NCBI RefSeq assembly: GCF_021191705.1
Contig: NZ_JAIWPU010000018.1
Span: 1 to 64,000, forward strand
Direction: 5' to 3'
DNA length: 64,000 nucleotides
Source of the DNA: Proluteimonas flavola
Lineage (GTDB): Bacteria; Pseudomonadota; Gammaproteobacteria; Xanthomonadales; Xanthomonadaceae
Under the pieces are notes generated by a model. That model was not told where the DNA came from, did not search any database, and saw nothing but the letters and a program-made list of their open reading frames with translations. Numbering within the stretch: the first letter of the stretch is position 1; the number at the start of each line of letters is the position of its first letter. This document shows positions 55,900 through 63,918 of this stretch, piece by piece. A program made the translations under genes and the position numbers.

Positions 55900-58370
55900 G
55901 GGCGCGAGTCCGCCGGTCCGTGGGACGGATGCAGCGTCAGGACAGCGTCAGGCCGCGCTGCACCCGCAGCGAGATCGACGAGCTTGCCCTGCGCGAACAG
56001 CTCCATCATGTCGTCGTAGTGACGGCTCATCGGGTGTCCGGACTGACCGGTCGAGTTCATGTAGAAATGCTTTGGCCGTTGCGCGTCCATGACGAAGACC
56101 TGGCGGAATACGGCGCCAAAGGTCTGCTCGAAGCCTTCGAGCGGCGTGTACCGTCCCGCAGCGACGTTCACGGTGTTCTCGGAGCCGCCGGCAGGTAGTT
56201 TGCGACCGAAGACGCGATCCAGCAGGTTGACGTCACTGTAGGGCACGTGCCGGAACGCGGCCTGCTGCTGCCTGTCCCACCGCCATGCCTCTTGTGCACC
56301 CTGGCGCTTGCCCAACTCGCGCAGGGCATCGTCGAGCGCAGCGGCCACCAGTTCCGACGCATCCAGTTCCGACGCCTTCGACTCCGGTGCCTTCAGTGCG
56401 GCTGCCGGTCCACAACACGCACCCGCCTGTCCTTCCAGCAGCATGCGCCTGACCTGCAGTGGCGTGATCCCGCCCACGTAGGAACGCAAAGCATCCAGTG
56501 GCGCTCCCCCCGTTGACGCCCGCAAGGGATCAAGCAGCATGCGCTGCTTGAGCTTGACCACCCAGAGGTTGAACACGGCGGGCATGGCACTGTCGGCGTC
56601 CATGCCGCCGTCCCACGCCCGCAGGTCTTCCAGCACCGGAGGATGGATGCCCGCCTGCGCGAGGACGGAAAGCAGATGGTCCCTCAGTGCCAATGCTTCC
56701 AGATCGATGACATCGGACTGCATCGCCAGCACGTCGTCCAGGGCAACGCCCCGCCCCCGGGCGGTGGCGTCGCGGATCATCGCCATGATCCGTTCCGAGC
56801 GTGCCGACGGCGCCCAGTCATGTGAGATGAAATATGGGTAGTCTTCGTCGACCACGCGGTTGTTTGCGTTGACGATGTAGCCGTCAGGAGGATTGAAGAG
56901 CCTCGGCATCTCCTGGAAAGGGATGTAGCCAGACCATGCTGTAGCGGGGTCATCCGCCGGTACCGGAAGCAGCCTGGCACCTTCGGCGCGCACTGGAATC
57001 CGGCCCGCGCCTACATACCCGATATTGCCGGTGTTGTCGGCGTACAGCACGTTCATGGCGGGGGCAACCACGCGCTCAAGCGCCTTGTTGAACCCGTCCC
57101 AGTCACGCGCATAGGCCAGGCGGAAGATGCCCTCGTACGACGTATCGCCCCGGTCAAGCCCGGTCCAGCGCAGTGCGACAGGCTGATCCACCGCCCCCAT
57201 CACATCGCTGATGATGGGGCCGACATGCGTGCTTCGTACCTGGAGGCGTACCGGCTCCGGTTGGCGCCGCAGCGCCGCCGGAAACGGCGCCCTGACATGG
57301 ATCTGTTCGACCCTGACATGCATTGGCTCCCATCGCCCCTGGTGCCGATACCGACCGGGCTGCTGCGGATCGATCTGCAGGACGTACAGGTCCTGCGTAT
57401 CGGCCATCATGTTCGTGCCCCCCCATGCAATGTCATCGTTCTTCCCGAACACGATGACCGGCAGGCCTACTACGGACATGCCTGCCACCGACACGCCCGG
57501 CGCGGAGATGCTCGCCACATACCACAGCGATGGCATCTGCAGGGCCATGTGCGGATCATTGGCGAGCATTGCATGGCCGTCTGCCGTCAGGTTGCCGGAC
57601 AACACCCAGGCGTTGCTACCCACGTTCCTTCCCCCGATGGCCATGCGTTCTGACAGGGTGATGCCCATCTGTGCAATGCGTTCAACGACAGGCGTGGGAC
57701 GGGTTGTCGTCGGTGCCGCTTCCGGATCCTCACGTTCCAACACCGACCACAGCGAAGGCGGTAAATACCTTCGCGCGACATATCGGTTCGCCTCTGCACG
57801 CATGCCATCGGCCTGCTTGAGCGTAAACACCTTGAACCAGGCAAGCGAATCGATCGGCGTCCACGGCTCCGGCGCGACACCAAGCATGGCGAACTCGGGA
57901 GGGAGCGCATGTCCTTCACGTAGATAGGCATTCACGCCATCGCTGTAGGATTGCAACGATGCCTGCGCGGCAGGACTCAACGCGGGCCAGTCGGTCGATG
58001 CCGCCGCATGGACGCCGAGCGTCCGCATCCACATATCGCCGTCCAAGGCATCGCGGCCCAGGACCTCACTCAGCCGTCCCTGGGCAATCCTCCGGGACAA
58101 CTCGAGTTGCCAGAGGCGATCCTGCGCATGGACATACCCCATGGCGAAATACGCATCTGTGTCCTTCCCTGCTTGGATGTGCGGCGTGCCGTAGCTGTCC
58201 CGACGAATCGTCACGGTCCCCTGGATGCCCTCGACGGCGCGCTCGCCGGCGGGTTCCGGGAGCCCGGAACGCGCCGATCGCACGCCGACGATGCAGAGCG
58301 CGATCAACGGCATAATCACCCAGACCGCGAAACGCACCAGCAACTGATGCTTCCGGCGCACTTCAGCCAT
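55896..58370 (-). CDS. Penicillin-acylase-family N-terminal-nucleophile hydrolase
   Basis: The 824-aa precursor has an N-terminal hydrophobic helix (about residues 11-31) after a basic start, so it should be exported or membrane-anchored and face the periplasm. The alpha part contains IRRDSYGTPHIQA and DRLWQLELSRR. The autocleavage site is IGGRNVGSNAW, giving a beta chain that starts at Ser252. PHMALQMPSLWY, IVFGKNDDIAWGGTN and the Asn-bearing PPDGYIVNANNRV are all typical. ATG 58370 has GGGAGG upstream. Family members cleave penicillin amides, acyl-homoserine lactones or lipopeptide prodrugs (PvdQ). Here it may trim an N-acyl group from the side chain or act on the cephem amide. Substrate cannot be told from sequence. 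Confidence 0.88.
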   Translation of the reverse strand: MAEVRRKHQLLVRFAVWVIMPLIALCIVGVRSARSGLPEPAGERAVEGIQGTVTIRRDSYGTPHIQAGKDTDAYFAMGYVHAQDRLWQLELSRRIAQGRLSEVLGRDALDGDMWMRTLGVHAAASTDWPALSPAAQASLQSYSDGVNAYLREGHALPPEFAMLGVAPEPWTPIDSLAWFKVFTLKQADGMRAEANRYVARRYLPPSLWSVLEREDPEAAPTTTRPTPVVERIAQMGITLSERMAIGGRNVGSNAWVLSGNLTADGHAMLANDPHMALQMPSLWYVASISAPGVSVAGMSVVGLPVIVFGKNDDIAWGGTNMMADTQDLYVLQIDPQQPGRYRHQGRWEPMHVRVEQIHVRAPFPAALRRQPEPVRLQVRSTHVGPIISDVMGAVDQPVALRWTGLDRGDTSYEGIFRLAYARDWDGFNKALERVVAPAMNVLYADNTGNIGYVGAGRIPVRAEGARLLPVPADDPATAWSGYIPFQEMPRLFNPPDGYIVNANNRVVDEDYPYFISHDWAPSARSERIMAMIRDATARGRGVALDDVLAMQSDVIDLEALALRDHLLSVLAQAGIHPPVLEDLRAWDGGMDADSAMPAVFNLWVVKLKQRMLLDPLRASTGGAPLDALRSYVGGITPLQVRRMLLEGQAGACCGPAAALKAPESKASELDASELVAAALDDALRELGKRQGAQEAWRWDRQQQAAFRHVPYSDVNLLDRVFGRKLPAGGSENTVNVAAGRYTPLEGFEQTFGAVFRQVFVMDAQRPKHFYMNSTGQSGHPMSRHYDDMMELFAQGKLVDLAAGAARPDAVLTLHPSHGPADSRP

Positions 58371-58519
58371 CCAGCCTCCCTGCAGTGCTGTCAGCGCCCG
58401 ACAATGGCGGGTTCCTGCACCTCGCCACTGCTTCGGCGCGACAGCCGGACAGTTCCTTGGTCAAGGCACCACGCGGACGGGAGGCCCTGCACGCCATCAG
58501 CACGACGACCATGGAGACG

Positions 58520-59683
58520 TCACGCTTGGACGGCTGCATACGCTGTGTTGTCCGCGCCCATGGAGAAGCTCGTGGCGAGTACGGCGGCGGCGTCCGACCC
58601 ACCACCCCCTGCACCGGATGCCAGACGGGACCTGGAGGGCACGAACTGAAGCATATGCCCCTGCCGGCGCCACACGCCATGACTGATCAGGCCTTTATCG
58701 CTCGTGCCGACCACGAGCCAACCCCCATCTTTGACTGTCGCTGCCAGCCGCTTCAGGACGACACGCTGCATATCCACACTGAAGTACTGCAACATGTTCA
58801 TGTTGCGCACCAGATCGAACTCCTGTTGCGCCATGTCATCGTGCACCAGGTCGATGGTACGACGGCTCATCGCGCCAGCATGACGCTGCATGAACTCTTC
58901 GACGCGCCAGTCGATTCGATCGAATGCAACGCCATCGCCGCGCGCCCACGCATGCTCGAGTGCACGGCGCCCCATTTCGCCGCCTCCATGACACGAAACG
59001 AGTGTTCCGTCGATATCGAAGACTCCGCACGCATCGCCGGAGCGCACCAGCCGCAACTCGAATTCCCTGTCGGAAAACACGACATGGACGCCTCTCTCAT
59101 GCAGCTTCCCGGCAAGGCCGAGCGTTGCCGCACCGGGGCCCGCCGCGGAATCGTGCACCACTGCACCAGGCGGAAGCTCGATATCAAGCACAATTCGATC
59201 GATGCTGTCCTCATAGCGATCCGCGCGGGTGAACAAGCGCCGTGGCCCGAGCGTTCGCGGCACCTCGAGGAAGGTCAACAGGTTGCGTCGCGTCTGGGCG
59301 TCATCCAGATGGCGCCACAGCGGCCTGATCAACGCGATGAACTGGAACTGCGGTGTACCAGGTGGCGCCATGTCCAGAGGCCTGCCTAATGCATCGTAGG
59401 ACGCCATCAGCGCAATCCTGTCGATCATGACCACCGTCAGGTGCGCGTCGAAGTTGCGGAACAGCGCAACCAGCCTGCCACCCTCACTCCGATAGACGCG
59501 TGCGTTCAGCGGACCGTCTGCCAAATCATCCGGCTCGCGCAGGAGATGTCCACTGGCGGCATCGACTTCGAATACGGTCTCTCCGGACTGCACCGACATC
59601 TCGACAACCACGCCATCGCGCACGCGCAGGCGGGCTGGAACTGCGACGTTCGACATCACTGATGTGCTTGGGCTCACGTCCAT
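58520..59683 (-). CDS. SAM-dependent methyltransferase-like protein
   Basis: From ATG 59683 (GAGGA four bases upstream) the product is 387 aa. The centre has VVHDSAAGPGAATLGLA at about residues 176-191, a class I glycine-rich SAM-binding loop, followed by HVVFSDREFELRLV. Near residue 280 FDLVRNMNMLQYFS and then VKDGGWLVVGTSD recall CheR-type methyltransferases (RNxLxYF and GGxLxxG). The first 150 residues match nothing I know. A methyl acceptor cannot be inferred; nucleus or side chain is possible. It lies 149 bp before the acylase gene in the same direction and is divergent from the CmcJ-like gene. Confidence 0.65.
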   Translation of the reverse strand: MDVSPSTSVMSNVAVPARLRVRDGVVVEMSVQSGETVFEVDAASGHLLREPDDLADGPLNARVYRSEGGRLVALFRNFDAHLTVVMIDRIALMASYDALGRPLDMAPPGTPQFQFIALIRPLWRHLDDAQTRRNLLTFLEVPRTLGPRRLFTRADRYEDSIDRIVLDIELPPGAVVHDSAAGPGAATLGLAGKLHERGVHVVFSDREFELRLVRSGDACGVFDIDGTLVSCHGGGEMGRRALEHAWARGDGVAFDRIDWRVEEFMQRHAGAMSRRTIDLVHDDMAQQEFDLVRNMNMLQYFSVDMQRVVLKRLAATVKDGGWLVVGTSDKGLISHGVWRRQGHMLQFVPSRSRLASGAGGGGSDAAAVLATSFSMGADNTAYAAVQA

Positions 59684-60086
59684 GAATCCTCGTCCTTTCA
59701 GTGCGCTGCTGCTCCTGCATCTCTGCACGCATTCTCTTGCAGGGCGCCAGGCCCGTGACACTCGCTGCTGCGGGCATGAGACAGAAAACGGCATGACCAT
59801 GCCCGCTATTGCTCATGCAGGGGCTTCATCAACCTCGCCATTCCGACAGCGGAATGCAGCCTACACCGCTTCCATCACCACAGCATGCTTCAGTGCACAA
59901 CGACATTTCCAGTTGCGAGCAAGGCGATGCGCTAACAGGTGACGCAGTCCACTTTTTTTTGTGGTTTGTTCATCACGAACATCAGCAACTATACCGGACA
60001 CTCGCGTTGACAGTCTGCGCAAGCCGATGCTATATCGACGTGGCTGCACAGGAACGACGCAGCTTCGCGCCTTGGATTGCGAAAGC
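59684..60086. other. Divergent intergenic region
   Basis: Some 400 bases separate the methyltransferase start from the CmcJ-like start. The region holds an uninterrupted run of eight T at 59953-59960 and, on the plus strand, one convincing promoter (listed separately). Open frames here on either strand are short and do not look coding. Confidence 0.5.
60007..60036 (+). promoter_or_regulatory. Sigma-70-type promoter candidate for the CmcJ-like operon
   Basis: A perfect TTGACA (60007-60012) is followed after 18 bp by TATATC (60031-60036). Transcription would begin near 60043, about 44 bases before ATG 60087. That supports the choice of that start and excludes the longer open frame from 59961. 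Confidence 0.5.
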
Positions 60087-61049
60087 ATGACCGTAGTCCT
60101 CCGGCCCATCGTCCATGGTCAGGCACACTCGGTGACACAGATGGAAACTGTCTCTACGACGTTGTATTACTCCGCGCCCCTCACCCCGGGCGGACGCGAG
60201 GACAACTGGCAGTGCGATGCCGCCACGAACCCGCCCGCCGTCATCTGCAACTTTCTGACGGTCGGCGTCGAACTCGGCGTCACCGATCTGCGAAGCGCCC
60301 GGGACGCTCATCCAACACTCGACAGTGCTGGCTTCCAGAAATTCGATGTTCCCACCGCCGTGGATCAGCAGGGATTCCTCGACTACGACAATGCGGCGAT
60401 GGAGCACTACATCGCGGAGACCGTTGAATTCCTTCGCGCACACCTTGGCGCAGACGACGTAATCCACTTCGACACATGCATCCGTCGCAAGGATACCCGC
60501 ACCGAAGTCAAGCTGGTCAGCAACCCATTCGTCGGACCTTATCAACGCGTGCACGTCGATCAGGACCCTGTCAGCGCACAGGCGCGCATCGATCATCACG
60601 TGGGACGCGACCGTCGGTTCCGCCGCTTCCAGATCATCAATGTCTGGCGTGCGTTCCTTGATCCGGTGAAGAACTATTCGTTGGCGCTTCTTGACTACCG
60701 TTCGATCGATCCATCGGCAGACCTCGTGGTGACCCAGCGCATTCTTCCCGACTGGATGCACCAGCGCTGGGTCCAAGATCGCGAAGGCTTCTCGCTCAAG
60801 CATAAGGATTCCCATCGTTGGTACCACTGGAGTGGCCTGGGGCCTGGCGAACTGGTCCTGTTCAAGTGCCACGACAGCGCCAGCGACAGTTTGATGAAAG
60901 CGCACGGTGGATCCGTGGCGCGGGATGGCCAGGAGCGGCTGGATGTGGCCGGCGTCTGTCCACACACCGCGTTTTTCGATCCGCATGGACCGAGCGAGGG
61001 GCATCTTCGAAGCTCCGCGGACCTGCGCTTTCTCGTGCTGTACAACTGA
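60087..61049 (+). CDS. CmcJ-like oxygenase (7-alpha-cephem hydroxylase / NvfI family)
   Basis: The 320-aa protein fits the CmcJ/NvfI iron-oxygenase family. It has YQRVHVDQDPVSAQARIDHH (His156, Asp158), RFQIINVWRAFLDPVKNYSLALLDYRS, HRWYHWSGLGPGELVLFKCHDS, a distal His293 in VCPHTAFFDP, and Arg308 in RSSADLRFLVL. In cephamycin producers CmcJ works with CmcI to install the 7-alpha-methoxy group. Here no CmcI homologue is visible, so it probably oxidises C-7 for a different substituent, as in the 7-formamido group of cephabacins. ATG 60087 lacks a strong ribosome-binding site; ATG 60141 is the alternative. It leads a plus-strand operon. The family call is firm; the exact reaction is inferred. Confidence 0.82.
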   Translation: MTVVLRPIVHGQAHSVTQMETVSTTLYYSAPLTPGGREDNWQCDAATNPPAVICNFLTVGVELGVTDLRSARDAHPTLDSAGFQKFDVPTAVDQQGFLDYDNAAMEHYIAETVEFLRAHLGADDVIHFDTCIRRKDTRTEVKLVSNPFVGPYQRVHVDQDPVSAQARIDHHVGRDRRFRRFQIINVWRAFLDPVKNYSLALLDYRSIDPSADLVVTQRILPDWMHQRWVQDREGFSLKHKDSHRWYHWSGLGPGELVLFKCHDSASDSLMKAHGGSVARDGQERLDVAGVCPHTAFFDPHGPSEGHLRSSADLRFLVLYN

Positions 61050-61096
61050 TCCAGCATCGCTGGATTCCACTCATGCTGCAGACTTGGAGTTGCACG

Positions 61097-61315
61097 ATGC
61101 CGAACGAACCCGATATGGATTCAACTGCTGATCTCTATTCGCAGGCCACGCGTGACGACTGGAAGAGTGTCGACGCACCTGCAACGGATGCCGCATCCGC
61201 TGCGCCTGCCCCCACCCCGGGGCAGGGGACTGAACCGCTTTCGAAAGCGGAGACCATCCGGCTCATGAACGTGGCGCGCTCCATTCTCGTCAACGAAAAC
61301 GGCAGTGTCGGCTGA
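61097..61315 (+). CDS. Small 72-aa protein of unknown function
   Basis: ATG 61097 has GGAG seven bases upstream and lies 47 bp after the CmcJ-like stop. The product MPNEPDMDSTADLYSQATRD continues acidic, then has an Ala/Pro/Thr-rich stretch and ends SKAETIRLMNVARSILVNEN plus GSVG. There are no cysteines, membrane segment or recognisable domain. The C-terminal amphipathic helix is the only likely folded part. Candidates are an accessory subunit of a neighbour or a carrier-like or leader-like peptide; nothing in the sequence selects among these. An upstream in-frame ATG at 61073 is possible but has a weaker site. Confidence 0.55.
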   Translation: MPNEPDMDSTADLYSQATRDDWKSVDAPATDAASAAPAPTPGQGTEPLSKAETIRLMNVARSILVNENGSVG

Positions 61316-61443
61316 CGATGCACTGTGCCCCGCCCTGGCGTTCTGTCGCAGCGTCAGGGAAGCGGCTCTGCCCCCGCCTGCACAGGCAGGCATCGTGTTG
61401 AGCAGGATGCGGGCTTTCACGGAACCTGGCACAAGGAGGTTGC

Positions 61444-62838
61444 GTGTCAACGTATTCCCAGCGCAGGGTCGCCGACGTGGCCAGTGTCACGCCGGCGCAT
61501 GCATTGCATGCGTTCCATGCGGCCCATCTACCCGGCACGCTGGCAAACGCCCTGTCTACACCGTTCTACCGTGGGCACTGGGCAGCATGTGATCCCGGGC
61601 GCGTGCGGACTCCCGTTGACCTCCAGCGACTCCCCCTTGTGGAGAAGTACGACATCCGCACAGCGGGCGGGGATGCGCAGATCCGGGAGGGCGTGGTCTG
61701 CCATGATGTATTCACCACGGGGACAACCGGCGATCCGCTGATCACCGTGCGCAGTGACCGCGAGCAGGCCTATATCGCAGCGTTTTTTTCCCGTGTTGCA
61801 ACGCGGCGGCCATACAACACGCGACTGCGTGGGCTTGAGTTTACCAATCCCTATCATGGCCACCTTCTCAGGATCCCCGGTGCGACGCATTTCCATCGCA
61901 CCAGCATCTACGATGCCGGCAGCTTCGCGTACGGCCGCGCGACACTTGCGCGCCCTCATCGCGATCACGGCGTGGAGCCTCGCTGTACGATTCTCATGGG
62001 GCTGGAGCAGTGTCTGCGGGCATTCACGCTGGATACCCTGGCCCTGCATCCGGACGGTTTCCCCGACAGTCCGCTGGAAGCGGTGGTGACCTACTCCCAG
62101 TACCTTACTGACGCCTGGCGCAGCCGGTTGCAGCGTACCTGGCATGCGCCGGTCATCGATCGCTTCGGCGTCAGCGAGATATTCGGTGGTGCCAGCCAAT
62201 GCCTGCGATGCGGCTGGTACCACTTCGAACCCTTTGTCATCGCCGAAATCGTCGGTGCCCACAGCGGCAACGTGATCCATGAGGGCTGCGGCCTGCTGGC
62301 ACTGACAGCGCTGCACCCGTTCCAGCAGGCCCAGCCCCTGATCCGGTATCTCACCGGTGATCTTGTCGAAACCAGCGCCACCGCGTCCTGCCGTCCAGGG
62401 ACCACCGCCATGCGACCGCTTGGCAGGGCGCGCTACGGCGTTCCGGTGCCCGGCACGGATCTGTGGGCCATCACACCCTCTTCTGTACTGGAAGCGGTGG
62501 ATGAGTGCACCGATATCGAACGGACAGGCCGGTTCCCTGGCCTCGACCAGGTCCGCGATCCACTGGCTCTTGGAGTTCCCAAGTACCGCACGCGCTGGAG
62601 CGAGCAGGACGGAAGGCTGCACATCCGGCTCGACATCGCCATCCGCCCGGAGACGCCGCCGGATCGCCGCGCTAGGGTCGCCGGTAAGGTCAGGGAGCGC
62701 ATCATCGCCCGCAATCCGCGGCTCGCGTCCTCAATTGGCACGGACTCTGCCACCTTGGACGTGTGTCCCTGCGACACCCTGGGTGCGTACGATCTGATTG
62801 CACAGGCCCACTCGGGAGGGGTATGGAGCGCAAGCTGA
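61444..62838 (+). CDS. PaaK/CapK-like adenylate-forming enzyme
   Basis: The 464-aa product begins at GTG 61444 with AAGGAGG four bases upstream. It shows the phosphate loop FTTGTTGDPL (about 90-99), DRFGVSEIFGGASQCLRCGW (about 239-258; a YGxTE-like motif followed by a Cys-x-x-Cys) and LIRYLTGDLVE (about 299-309). These are features of phenylacetate-CoA ligase-like proteins that adenylate a carboxylate and pass it to a thiol. The carboxylate is unknown. It stands between the 72-aa protein and a carrier-thioesterase gene, which suggests it activates an acid for a tailoring step (C-7 substituent or side-chain cap). Its own downstream carrier lacks a serine, so the acceptor thiol must be another protein or CoA. 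Confidence 0.75.
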   Translation: MSTYSQRRVADVASVTPAHALHAFHAAHLPGTLANALSTPFYRGHWAACDPGRVRTPVDLQRLPLVEKYDIRTAGGDAQIREGVVCHDVFTTGTTGDPLITVRSDREQAYIAAFFSRVATRRPYNTRLRGLEFTNPYHGHLLRIPGATHFHRTSIYDAGSFAYGRATLARPHRDHGVEPRCTILMGLEQCLRAFTLDTLALHPDGFPDSPLEAVVTYSQYLTDAWRSRLQRTWHAPVIDRFGVSEIFGGASQCLRCGWYHFEPFVIAEIVGAHSGNVIHEGCGLLALTALHPFQQAQPLIRYLTGDLVETSATASCRPGTTAMRPLGRARYGVPVPGTDLWAITPSSVLEAVDECTDIERTGRFPGLDQVRDPLALGVPKYRTRWSEQDGRLHIRLDIAIRPETPPDRRARVAGKVRERIIARNPRLASSIGTDSATLDVCPCDTLGAYDLIAQAHSGGVWSAS

Positions 62839-62910
62839 CCGTGCTGACGCAGTGGCGTCAGGGAGACCCCGCCGACAGCCGCATGACACACCTCTGACAT
62901 GCAGGACCCG

Positions 62911-63918
62911 ATGACCTCCATCGCTTCGACCACCCACATGCACAGCCTGCACGAGCAGACCATCGCCGCGCTGTTCGGCCAGGCGCTAGGCATGGACATC
63001 CAACAGATCGACCCCACTTCCGGCTACCTCGGACGTGGTGCGCCCCCCATTCTTGCAGCCGATCTTGCAGCGAAGATCGCGCGTGCATACGACGTGGAAC
63101 TGTCCAGCGACAGCCTCAACCAGCATTCGACCGTACGCGACATCGCGGCCATGGTCGAGGACCTGGGCAAGCGCCTCCCACAGGGAGAGCCGCTGCTGCT
63201 GCGTTCCGGCACAGACACGCTGCCACTGTTCTGCGTGCACCCTTCCAGTGGCTTCGGGCGCCCGTATAGCGTGCTGGTTCCACATCTCGCGCCGGGCATG
63301 ATTGTGTTTGCATTGGAGGCACGGGGGTGTCGCGATGACGACGCGTTGCCTGCATCACTCGATGCAATGTGCGCGACATACATGGATCAGATCAGGCACG
63401 TCCATGGCAGCGGCCCCTGCCATCTCCTAGGTTGGTCGTTCGGCGCGATTCCCGCGCATGTCCTCGCCACACGCATGCAGCGCGAAGGAATGAACGTCGC
63501 CAGCCTGGTGCTCGTGGATGGCTTTCCTTTTGATGGAACGCCTTGGATGGACCAGTTGATGGAAGGACATCGCGCATTCTGGCAGCACGAAATCCAGAAC
63601 TTCCGCGAGGTACAGCACGCCTCCGCGGCGCGACGTGCCGAACTGCTTGATCGGCTGTGCGCAATCAAAGAGAACAACATCCGACTGCAGAGATATGCAG
63701 ATCGTCGCACGTTTACCGGCGATGCACTGTTGATACGCTGCGGCCCGCATCCGTTCCCATGGGCTGACCATGTCTCCGGAACCCTCGCCGAGCACACCTC
63801 GTCATTTGGGCACAACGTCCTCATGACCGCGGAAGCCGCAGCGGAGTATGGCCCCGTCATCGCCAGGCATCTTCAACATGCCGAGGCACGCTTCGCTCCC
63901 GCCCAAGGCGCCGCATGA
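62911..63918 (+). CDS. Degenerate carrier domain fused to thioesterase
   Basis: From ATG 62911 (AGGA upstream; ATG 62899 is the alternative) the product is 335 aa. Residues about 13-88 have the helical layout of a carrier domain (IAALFGQALGMD, later TVRDIAAMVEDLGK). Where GGDSL should be it reads YLGRGAPPILAAD, without the phosphopantetheine serine. Residues about 95-330 are a thioesterase with LPLFCVHPSSGFGRPYSVL and Ser176 in LLGWSFGAIPAH. It closely resembles the TE of the NRPS-PKS at 22550-31282, which has PPLFCIHPGSGFARPYMALL and LLGWSFGAIVAH. A duplication of ACP-TE followed by loss of the carrier serine is likely. It may release the chain, or transfer it to the cephem hydroxyl, by recognising the upstream ACP. 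Its stop overlaps the next start. Confidence 0.8.
   Translation: MTSIASTTHMHSLHEQTIAALFGQALGMDIQQIDPTSGYLGRGAPPILAADLAAKIARAYDVELSSDSLNQHSTVRDIAAMVEDLGKRLPQGEPLLLRSGTDTLPLFCVHPSSGFGRPYSVLVPHLAPGMIVFALEARGCRDDDALPASLDAMCATYMDQIRHVHGSGPCHLLGWSFGAIPAHVLATRMQREGMNVASLVLVDGFPFDGTPWMDQLMEGHRAFWQHEIQNFREVQHASAARRAELLDRLCAIKENNIRLQRYADRRTFTGDALLIRCGPHPFPWADHVSGTLAEHTSSFGHNVLMTAEAAAEYGPVIARHLQHAEARFAPAQGAA

Noticed and set aside
58951-59050. FDIDGTLVSCHG in the methyltransferase-like protein looks like HAD phosphatase motif I
   Set aside because: It lies just after a SAM-binding loop, and no HAD motifs II-IV follow at sensible spacing; probably chance.
59951-59960. Eight-T run as a terminator
   Set aside because: No stable stem precedes it on either strand.
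62844-62861. Perfect 7-bp hairpin CTGACGC/GCGTCAG between the ligase and thioesterase genes
   Set aside because: No T run follows, and the genes are operonic; too weak to call a terminator.
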